From Albula goreensis (Eukaryota; Chordata; Actinopteri; Albuliformes; Albulidae), in the NCBI GenBank assembly GCA_022829145.1, contig CM040746.1:29732832-29796831 (forward strand): a stretch of 64,000 nt of DNA, in the 5' to 3' direction. A program made the translations under genes and the position numbers. Shown in pieces: positions 53,760 through 64,000 of the stretch. The notes under the pieces are model-generated. The model saw only the letters and a list, made by a program, of their open reading frames with translations. It had not been told where the DNA came from and made no database searches. Positions within the stretch are counted from its first letter, which is position 1; every line of letters begins with the position of its first letter.

Positions 53760-56700
53760 GCGTTTATGCCAGGGGTGTGTGAGACTATGTGACTTCAGAC
53801 ACAGCAATTACAGCCCGTGCCCAGCCTGTAAAGGCTGAACTTGGGGTCAAAGCTTTTAGACCATTTCAGAGTTTTGACAACAATACCCCACCTTCCTATT
53901 AGCCAAGGAAAGAACAGAGATGAGGACTTGATTAGAATGTCATCCTGGATGTCGAAGTGCATTGTTTACGCTTGTGGGCTGAATCTGGGTGGAAATGGTT
54001 TGGGGGTGAGTTGGTGGAAAAATGAAGGTGCAGTAACCTTGTGAGGGAGTTGAGTAATGGTAAATACAATTGTTTAACAAATCACATGCTCACCTGGTCT
54101 GGGTGAGGATTCCTCAGGTTTAATTGGACTTATGAGAAAAGCTATTTCTTTCCAAATATTAATGATTCTTTTCTATGAAGGGAATCCCCAAAACCTACAC
54201 GGAAGGCAGGAATCCATTTTTTACTTTAACAGACATTGCACATGATTAGTGACTTATCTGTATCTGTCAGATGGTAACAAAGATGGTCAGAGAGGGCTGA
54301 CTCTGTGTGTGGCCATGTGGAACAGTAAATCATCCTGTTTCGCCTAATTTGAGCTCCGCAAGGCCACCCATGCCACACACTCTCCCAAAGCACAAAAAAT
54401 ACAGGCATGTGTGTCAAAGTGGGGGGAGATAAACAGAAATGGAGCTGGGGAGGGTGCCCACTAGGAGCGTACCAGCAGTTCCACACGTTTTCACTTTTCC
54501 CCTTTTTCCTCCCAGTCCTAATTAGCTCTATTTCTGGCTCAGGGGATGACCAAACATAGCGCCATTGCTGACAGATAACTTACTCCAAAATAAACGAACT
54601 CACTTGTACATCCTTACTGCACATAAGCCTGCTCCACCCGGCCAGGAGTCTGTCAGCAGGGGCAGAGACCAGATAGGCAGCGCTGATTACATTGATTATC
54701 AGAGAAGCATCATGTGTGCTTGTGGCCGCCGTGTGTATGCCGCCAAGCCCATTCCCGCCCCCTTTTCTGCCTGCAGCCCTATAAGTACCCAGGCTCAGTG
54801 CTCAAGCCAAATTTAGAACAGACTCCCAAAAACTAGAGCCCGGTTTAGGCTGTCAATACTACAGAAAACACGCATTAGTTTCATTTATCTCAATGCTTAG
54901 GTCATCTTGATTGCAGTGTTAAATGAATATTGATCAGCGTTGAACACTTAGCAGCAGCCTTTTATTAGACTTCTATGAAAAAAAATGTTGTAGGTGTAAT
55001 ACTAAAAAGATACAGTACTTTAAAAACCAGCACATATGATGTAGCGCATACCAAGCACCATCTTCGAGAAACACCAGAGCTCCTACTTTGCAGAAAAATT
55101 ATCAAGTACATTTTTACTCCTTTTGGTGCTAAGACCACACTCAAAACAGACATGTAAAAATCTATTTCTATTATAAATGTATACAAATAATTCTCATGAA
55201 TTCTGCTTTGCATTTGTCCACAAATTGGGTTCTAAATTCAAAAATAAACTCTGTAATAAATCACAATTGACATCAGAATCACATTCTTTGGTTGTGAAAC
55301 TAGCACCTCGGCTTTTTTTCTCCCAAAATTCACTGCTTCAAGGCAGCTCGCACATATTAATAAGTCATTATCATTATGATATAACAATGCAATGACTCAT
55401 ACAAAGAAATGACAATGGTTTATAAAATATAATTCACCACCTGAAAATCAGAGACCATGTATAACCAATAAAGTAATATGCAACAAAATCTAAATGTCTT
55501 TTTTAGGGAATATATTTCATATTTCTGACAAATGTGAGACCTTCGTGAGTTTCCAATAAATGTTAGTAAATGATAGGTTTTTTTGGCTAGCATTTTTCTT
55601 CTGGGAACAGTGTTTTAAGGTTTTTTAGAATTTTACATTAAGGACTTTTTTAATGTATTTCCTTATATGTCATATAAAGGTACGCTGCACTTACTCTTTA
55701 TGTGTTAATACACTGTTTTAGATATGGTCTCAAGATCAAATAATGTCACTAATCTATGTACAATATTTGTACTTCCTTCACTAAACAACAAATGCTTAAA
55801 CAAAGCTTTAAGGTTTTCTATGACAAAATAAATATAATAAAACCAATGCCCAGATGCTAGTTAATATACTGTATTAACTAGTATTAACTATACTGTATTA
55901 ACTATAACTGTAAAATATAGTCTTTTTCTTTTCAATAAAGCTTGAATAATACTGCTGAATTTATATTTCATATGAATGCACAGTGATTTCCCATTTTTGT
56001 AACTTCATGCATGTTTCAGAACTTTTTGTGATTTTATACTTTGTAACCTATATTATATTTCTATGTTCCTGCGTGTATATAAGTCATTCAAAATAACTTT
56101 AAAAACATCAAACTGTTAAATGTAACTCAGAAATCTAAATACCAACACGACTCTCTGTGCTTCTGCCAGTGCTGACTTGAGACAATGCTGTAGTTTTGCA
56201 TTACTCACTTATCAGTTGTGGTAAATCTGGGATGATGACAGGACTGCTGGTTGTTGATCATCACAGCCTGTTGATTATTTGATTGCTATATTTGGGTGTT
56301 CATAATTTTCGTACATTCTGGGTTTTAAATTTAGGACGATGTTTACAATTCTGATACAAATATAGCATGTTTGTAATTCTCATAATAGTGATATAATTAA
56401 ACAACAGACTTTGTACTTCATTTTTATAATGGTAAAATGTACCTTAGAACAAGAACAGAATGTAGTGAAGGTTGCTAAATGACCTTCTTATTAACTTTGC
56501 TGCAGGCATATGTGCAATCAAATGTTATTTACTTAAGTGGTTAGCTTACTAACAAGGGTAGCACTTTTATTGTCAATGAATTTATTAATGCATTGGTGCA
56601 ACACACGGCCATTTAATCAATTTTACAGTGATGAAACTAACCTTCAATTCATCAACAAACACAATGAGAAAACCATGCCCCTGCAACAACAGACAGCTTC

Positions 56701-59700
56701 TAAAAGTCAGCAGACCACCAATTCACACAATCCACAGTTTCAGTCTGCAGACCCTCAGGACCCTTGGGCGGTTTTGTGCCAAACTGGCAACCATGAATAA
56801 GAAAACATAAAAAGCAGAACATATTTGACTACAGCCACCTCAAGATGTACACTTAAAAGGCTCTGGTTTTTTGGAAAATATCCTGATGGGTGTGATCTTC
56901 CTGCAGTACTTTGACAGAATGGCATCGTGTCTCTGATTGATTGCAGCACTCACTGTTCAGGGTGGCAGTCCGAAAAGTTCAAATATTTTGAGTTGAGGCA
57001 CCAGGTCAACAGTAAGGTTTGCATGACAGATTCAGAATTGTCTTGCTGCCCTGAGCTTTTCATTGACTGTAAACAGAAACCCATCAACATCAATTTGTGT
57101 GTTCACATCATATCCTATGCTCTGTCAACCTTTTAAATATAATTTCTTCTTTTTTCCTTGATTTTTTTCTGAGTGCACAATCAAAGTTGTGAGTCCATCC
57201 TAACATCTCAACACCCCCATCAGTTCAGGGGTTCACAGATAAGTGTGCTCAACCACCAGAGGTAGAGAGGCAGACTAAAGGCTCCCAGTGGACCTATGAA
57301 GGTGATATTGTGTAATGAGAAGATATCCTGGAAAGTGAAAATGATCCATTATGTGGCACAATGGCCAGTCATCACTAACATGGTACTCCAGGTACGCCTC
57401 TGCATTGAAAACCACCGCTTTGGCTGGGTATGACCCATCTAAGTGGAATTTCTGAAAGCCTCAGTCATGGTTGTGATAATGCCCTCCTGTGGTGAGTTAG
57501 TATTGAAGAGACATACATTGAAGACACACAAAAGATAATCTGGAACTGTAACTACTGTTCTCAAAAATAATAGAACTGTTGGATGTTGGATTTCATAAGA
57601 TTAGATGACAGTAACTCACATCCAGTTCTGAGCCTTGTTTTCCCTCTAGATCATAGTCATGAAAACTCAGTTTCTTACCATCCCCTCCCCACCTCCAAAT
57701 GCTTAAATGTAAATGAAAAATATATGTATATGTAGCATATATGTATGGTGTCTACATAGGTACGTGCTGACAAAACCCAGATTACAAAGTACATTTGTTT
57801 CCCTAATTATATAAAGGATGGTTTTTATGAACAGAACAGTTTTTAAATTGGTGTACATGTATTGTTAACTTGTCATATCAGTTGTTTTAAGTCACCATGT
57901 TCTGCAAATAATTGTTAATGAAAATAAATAATTGAAAATGATGTACATAACAGCACAGCAATGTGCACCTGAGGGCCAACTCAGTCTCCCTGAAGTCTCT
58001 GCAGGGTGGCAGAAGAATATCTGCAGAGGAACTAAAATGGAGACAAACAGGTGACAAAGTTCCATAAAACTTGTATAATTTATTGGTGCTTGTAGTAAGG
58101 AGGTAAATTTGGTACTGGCAGAGCTAAATTTGGAACTAGGACAATGGCACTAAAACTGCAGCTAGCAGGTGCAATCACAAAGTCTACATTATAGGGTATG
58201 ACTGACACAGGGTTCCACCAGCTGGACTTTGGAAACTCTGTTATTGTAAGAGGCTAAGGCTTTAGCCTTAAACAGTTATAGCAGTTACAGGTGGTTTATG
58301 ATGGACAGAGTACTGGGCATTGTCACTTACAGGTTTCAAGTTCAGATCCCAGGCTGGGAACTACCAGTTTACATACCAGTACATATACAGCTTTATAAAT
58401 GGAGAGTATATAAAATGTGACCTAAGTTATTCTGGTTAGGACATGAAGCAAATAATAATACAAATAATGCAAGCTTTCTCCTCCCATCTAGAATATTATT
58501 CTATGGTATCTTACCTGATTGGTCTAAATGAAGCACTTCCTTACAGGCAAAATGCAATACGATGATAACTACAATGCTGATTAAACACACTTTCATGCAC
58601 AGACTTTTCTGATTTTTTTTTTTTTTTGCATCAATATGTTTATGTTTTGTATGATATTTCTGTAATATTTTGGTAAAGGGTGCCGTCCTATGGTGAACTT
58701 CTCAACACAAGTAACACAATTTAGCCTAGGGTAAAATTCTCCTCTCCTGAAATGTTCTGTACCAATGTTCTCTTAGCAAAGCCTACAGTGAAAAGCATAC
58801 CATCATGCTACTCGTCCTAGTTACACTACTTTAAAAATTTCCAGATTAAAGAGGTAAAACCAAAAATGAACAGCCTTGCTTGCAGTACAGCTGGAAGGAC
58901 AGTGTTTCATTGGATAATGTGATGGCCCTTTTTTGTTTTAGTAGTAGAGTAAGGATATGGAGTACCAGTCTAATGGCAGATACAGGACTTAAAGCACTGG
59001 TGTTTGTATGATTTTTGCTCTTTTTGACTTAACTTGTTTTACGTCTTTTATATCACTGGCTTGTCTTTTATCATATTTTGTTCTGGTGTTCCCTTTGTTC
59101 AGTGTTTGCTTTTGAGTAAGATTGTCATTCTGTTTTTGTTGCTTATGGAATAGAGACAGAACACAGCTGCAGTGTGTCAGGGAAATTTCACCTTCAACCT
59201 TTTATGTCACCCAAAGAACAGATCCCACTACCATCAAGCTTGCAGGAACAAAACAGCTGGTTGATGTTTTAAACATAGTTCTGCCCTTATTAAACACAGT
59301 TTTGTTGTGGTGTTTATTTAGGGTGGGGGGAAGGAGGAACTCAAAGCCATAATTTCATCAGTATATGTGTGTACATGTCCATGTGTACGTGCATATGACC
59401 CAGAAACAGCTCCCTTACTCTAATTAATAGGGGTCATGATAGTATCCATCTTAGGAAAGCTCACTCCTATATACAAGACAACCAATTGATGTTACAGGAA
59501 TATTTACAGCTGATTCACCAATGTCTTATGGTTATGGTGCATATCAGGCAGCCAAAGATTTATTTCTGGACCAGTATTAGAGTCAATCTACTATATGGCA
59601 GAATAATTCACATTTCTTATGTGCATGCAAGTCAGCTTGCAGTTTATAGTTTTGAATGGGGCATTCAGGGTACTGTAACTCTATAATATGGTGTTATATA

Positions 59701-60300
59701 ATGGTTTGTTATACTGTATATTAAAAACCACGTTTAACAAATCCTGTAAAATGAAACAAAACAAAAGGAACATTGTCTGACCAGAAAATAGGACCTGCTG
59801 AGGTAACCCTAAATTAATCTATGTTTTGAACAGTAAATACCCAATTGCTCGGACTTTCTGACCTGCCAAAACTGAACAAACACTGTCCCCTAGTGGACAT
59901 TTCCCAACACACAACTTATTTTTATGTTTTATTTCTACAGTTACAGTGTTGATTACTTTATGAAAATACTGCCTAAGACTCACGCTTAGTTTTTAAGTAA
60001 GAACCAATATGTAATAAAAACACAAGCAAACGTCGCAAATATATGCACAATAGCCTATTACTGTATCTGTTACACGAACAGAAGTATGTTCCCCACTTGT
60101 GTATTAATAAAACACCCGTTGCAATTTTTGGTCTTAAAAACAGAAACTGATTGTAGCTCTCATTTAAATGTCTCTGGTTCAATGACCTTTCCACCATCCT
60201 AAACAAAAATTAAATTAATTAAGTCATGTGGTTTTTTTTTACGCACTCAGGATTGTAGCTTCATGTTATTCGCATCTCCTTGGAAACTAAATAAAGTGCA
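53760..60300. other. Gene-poor stretch
   Basis: No exon could be supported on either strand in about 6.5 kb. Items seen: GC-richer DNA at 54620-54800 with homeodomain-like GATTACATTGATTATC and a TATA-like CTATAAGTA at 54779-54787; an AATAAA in plus orientation near 55935; and a T-run at 58612-58627. Long-range regulatory DNA for the flanking genes is possible but cannot be shown. Confidence 0.4.
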
Positions 60301-60429
60301 AAAGGATTATTAAATTATTATACTTGCCAAAATTTTAAGCGGAAACCTGTGTCTGGGAAGATTGGTAAAGAGGTATCTTATGACTCAAAACACAGAGCGC
60401 GTCAAACCAAAGAAGGGGTGGGGAAAGCT

Positions 60430-60679
60430 GAAAAGGCGAAAGAAATATACATTGGGAGGGGTATGAACGCGTGCGAAAGCTTGATATCCGGACTCAAGAA
60501 GAAGGAGCAGAGTCGTGAGAACACAACCTAATCTGATCTTCGGGAACTGTCAAACATTGGAACCGCATATTGGAACTGTCTTTTACTTGCACTACTTTCC
60601 GTCCTTTCGCCTACAAGTAGTTAACAGGACTGAATTGCGTGTTTCTGATTTCCGAAGAGGCTATTCGCAATAACAAACG
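60430..60679 (+). other. 5' untranslated first exon of an unnamed plus-strand gene (approximate start)
   Basis: A CpG-bearing stretch ends in a good donor (AACAAACG|GTGAGAAA, exon end 60679), and the next exon with a start codon follows at 62555. No TATA box is clear. The 5' edge is estimated from the change in base composition. The product lies mostly outside the window. Confidence 0.5.
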
Positions 60680-62554
60680 GTGAGAAAACAAACAATTTAT
60701 CTACATTACGGCCACTGCTTTTTAGAACCTTTTTTTCCATAGACAAGGCTTTCGGATGTCTACAGTCTAGATTGCAATTCGAATGCCTCGTATTTCAATC
60801 TGGCTGCTTTATGCAAATATGAATTGTTCGTCTCTTTAAAGTACTACATGTTGTTACTCTAAATTTGCATATTGGCTGTTTGCAACATATCTAGGAAATT
60901 GCGCGAGAAGCTCCTCAACTCCAGTGAATAGGTTATAATTAAAAATAGCGAACGCCGCCTCCTTAAACAAAGACAAGAACTGTGCAGCCCATAAATTTAA
61001 TAAAGGAGGGAATGCTTTGCGAAGGCCCTTCTTCATTTTCCCGATTTCAATATGTTGTTGCTGAACAGCGATGTGTTTTATTGGTTATCATTATAACCTG
61101 TTCTGTTCCAACTGTAATTTAAATCATTATAAAGAAAAAAACGAGGCAATAAATTATACATTCACCAGTCACTCTAAAATTGTGAAAAGTGCACCAGTGT
61201 ATGCATATATGTACAACCTAAACTAACTCTATATGTGGCTTTTGCATGCTCACTAAGTATACTGAAGAAGACGGATCAGTTACCGATTTCATTATAGTTG
61301 CTTATTTGACGCGCCATATTTGTTTATGGAAGTTTTTGAAGAACCAGTAGTGATTGCCAAGAATGGTATTAAAAACCACATATTCCCCCACTAATTTACT
61401 GCTAGTTTATCATAGAAGATAACTTCGAGATTTAGACTTTTGCTACAACAACCGATGCCTTCCCCAAATTTGTATCATTTGTTGCTTTTAATTGCGGAAG
61501 TCGAACTACACATGGAAACGAGGTTTGAAAATGTTAAGTTTTGAGGGTCTCCATTTCATCGTTGGACCGAAGCAAGTACACTTTCGTATGTTTCCATGGT
61601 TCGTAAAATTGCCAAAACCCAGTATCTCATGTGTTTTGCTATAGGGTATTAGCTAGTCAAAGGTCTTTGGCATACAGATGAGAAAAAACAGCCATGTAAT
61701 GTTTATCGCATAAATATATTACCGCCCCCCGGCCAATCCACTAATATGAGTCAGACAGAGGTACACACCCTCACCCACACCCACATACACACACACACAT
61801 AATTCTAATCTTTCCAATACTTTTGTTACTTCAAATCTGCATAGATGAAAAAAAAGTGTAGGATTTGTAGGAAACACTTACTGATATAATTTTGTGTTGA
61901 TACTCTGTACTGGACAAAACTATGTGAACACCAATGTCAGGTAGGTAGCATGTGCCTCAAGAGGAATCGCTCTTTCTCTACAGAATCAGTCAACTGTTAA
62001 CATCCCAGAATACCAGGTAAAAAATGGCTGGATGCAGATCTGGTGCCTGGAAAGACCATGTTGACATGGAGGCAACACATCTGTTATGATGCTCAAAGCA
62101 GCCAGCTTTGCTTTGTGGGTCATTATGACAAACTCCCCTTTTTGCAGGAAAGCAAGGGCATAACATTTGGGTGAAGGTGATCTCTCCGCAGAATTAAGTC
62201 ATCATTTCTCTCAACCGTGTCTTCATGTGGCATGAGTACACTGAAACCATGGTGGGAAAATGTGTACCGCTTTATTATGTAACCACCATTTATACTTTTT
62301 GGGTCCTGCTCCTTATCTATTTCTGCTTGTTGCTAGCTTGTTCTGAAACACTATAAGCAATGAGCAAAATGGAGCCAAAGACCACACAGAATTTTCCATT
62401 TGTGCTGCTCTGTATTTTGTTACATGGAAACCAGAACAGAGAACCATATGTATTTATTTCTCTTTTGTTGTTTTTTCCCTTATGTCCCTAAACAGCCCTG
62501 GATTTACCCTCATTATCTTTTTCTACCCTCCTCACTTTCTCTTTGTCTCCATAG

Positions 62555-62641
62555 TAACCTTGTGACTGAAGGAGAGAGGAAGTTGGACTTTCCTTTTCCT
62601 ATTGGCTGCACACCAAGCTCAGTACAACATGTCCGGCCCAG
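62555..62641 (+). CDS. Second exon with start codon of an unnamed gene
   Basis: A long pyrimidine tract and CCATAG acceptor (exon start 62555) lead to ATG at 62629, and the exon ends after MSGP plus one base at a GTAACA donor (62641). Only four codons are coding here, so the protein cannot be identified. Synaptobrevin genes also have a very short first coding exon and one lies on human 17p13.1, but MSGP alone is not enough to name it. The following 1.36 kb to the window edge looks like intron. Confidence 0.5.
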
Positions 62642-62651
62642 GTAACACTGC

Positions 62652-62663
62652 TGTGTGTGTGTG

Positions 62664-62710
<47 letters not shown>
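62652..62710 (+). repeat. Compound microsatellite (GT)n(GCGT)n beside a splice donor
   Basis: About 26 bases of GT repeats followed by about eight GCGT units, starting 10 bases after the donor at 62641. Alternating purine-pyrimidine DNA of this kind can adopt Z-form. It is intronic, and its length is expected to vary between individuals. Confidence 0.95.
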
Positions 62711-64000
62711 TTATCATTAATGAGCTTATACACTCATGTAGGGTAGGGTAGTTGAAATTCTATGACTGCTAGTTATAAAATATTACCCCACAGTCACACA
62801 CTCTGCCCACCATTGTTCATTATTTTTTAATCTTAGTGCAGGGGAATGTTAGTGTGTAAGCATCCCTGTGGAAGTTTAAGGTTATACTTTTGTACAAAGG
62901 AAAGGTATTTGCAAGTATCTGAAAAAAGTACTTTTTGTTATTACATGTTTTGTGTGTTTTCACATTGAATTTTTTGACATCTGTTGGGTGTGGTAGTACA
63001 TATAAATAGGCAGAAAGTGGCACTTGCATTTGAAACTTATTAGTTTGGTATGCAAACTAATTATATGTACAAACATGAAAAGTTATTGGCCTCTGGTTAA
63101 CTGAACCCAATTAAAATGATAGCTAATGTCAGCTGTTGAAATGCTTTGGGAAACCATCATGACTGATATACACCAGGCCTGTTGCATTTCTATCTGAGGA
63201 ACATGGTTTAGAGCTTACCGCCGGGGTGAAGCTGTATGCACATAGATACACAACATGTGAATTGGGTCAAGACAATTATTCCAAACATGCAAGTCAGGAA
63301 GCATCATATCATCATATTTGTGCCAGAACAGGGAGTGTCAAAGTCCATAACCAGACCTGAGACAAGCAGGTTGTGCTGAAAAACACATGGATATCACTGA
63401 ATCAGTCGTGTTTTACGTAGGGGAGTGGGGTAGAGTTTCTTCATGGTGGTGTGATCAAATAACTGCAGGAAGCATTTGGTTGTGATCAATGCTGATGCAA
63501 GGGGCATCAGCAGGAGTCAAAGGGTACAATAACTTTGTCACATGGGGACAGTGGATAACCTTCCTTAGCAAATAAATTAAATAAGTATAAACAACATGTA
63601 TAATTTCTTCACTTATTCACTCAAGTTCTATTTTACCTGAAGTTAGGGTTTGATTCAATATTTGATAACATTCAATGTCAAAAACATGCACACATGTAGG
63701 GGAGAAAAGACAGAAGCCAAACACTTCAATGTGGTAGTGTATAGTAAATGTTGAGTATTTATGGTTGTGTCTCTGAGTGTGTCTGATTGTGTATATTGTT
63801 TTGACCACATTCACATATCGCTACACATACATGTTGGGTGTGGGTGTAAGCTTTGTTTGTGTTACTGTATGAATGAGTCTGTGTCTGCTGGAACATGGCT
63901 AGTGCACCCCCTGTTAAAGGTGACCAGTTTAATTTTGGCCAAGCATGTGTCATTCTGGAATGCTCTTGAGCAGACTAACTTGCTTACATGGTCAAAAAAG
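62711..64000 (+). other. Intron of the unnamed gene, up to the window edge
   Basis: No further exon with supported splice sites was found. The sequence is AT-rich and plain. Confidence 0.4.

Noticed and set aside
57275-57451. 59-codon minus-strand frame after an acceptor (KFHLDGSYPAKAVVF...)
   Set aside because: No fitting donor or second exon and no family match; an open run of this length is expected by chance now and then.
62629-62641. Naming the last gene a synaptobrevin (vamp2)
   Set aside because: Only MSGP is visible; a short first coding exon and a 17p13.1 location are not enough evidence.

Overview
The window is nuclear DNA of a ray-finned (teleost-type) fish. It has AT-rich, compact genes with many short introns, CpG-bearing promoters, GCTAGC-rich sequence, fish-type MITEs and LINE debris. 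It carries a block of housekeeping genes that sit together on human 17p13.1. I rebuilt the exons by hand from splice sites, reading frame and family knowledge; almost every coding junction keeps frame.

Layout: ybx2 (minus, 5' part, running off the left edge), eif5a (plus), gps2 (minus), gabarap (minus), ctdnep1/dullard (minus), elp5 (minus), phf23 (plus), an unrecognised secreted-peptide-like gene (minus, 51.6-53.7 kb), a gene-poor stretch (53.8-60.4 kb), and the first two exons of a plus-strand gene (60.4 kb onward) that I cannot name. ybx2/eif5a and elp5/phf23 are head-to-head pairs. eif5a/gps2 and phf23/peptide gene are tail-to-tail pairs. gps2, gabarap, ctdnep1 and elp5 form a same-strand run.

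The genes have unrelated jobs: mRNA packaging (ybx2), translation elongation (eif5a), NCoR/SMRT co-repression (gps2), autophagosome conjugation (gabarap), nuclear-envelope phosphatase and lipin control (ctdnep1), tRNA wobble modification (elp5) and PHD-finger chromatin reading (phf23). The linkage is conserved synteny, not a pathway. Compared with human, elp5 is flipped and phf23 lies beside elp5 instead of beside gabarap.

Most worth a second look: the cysteine-free prohormone-like gene beside phf23; an 11/12 match to the Y-box in the promoter of the Y-box protein gene itself; paired ZNF143-like sites in the elp5/phf23 promoter; a six-residue tail after the ATG4 scissile glycine of GABARAP; a long inverted-repeat MITE that probably lies in the elp5 3'UTR; and a MITE with 7-bp target duplication next to the gps2 promoter.
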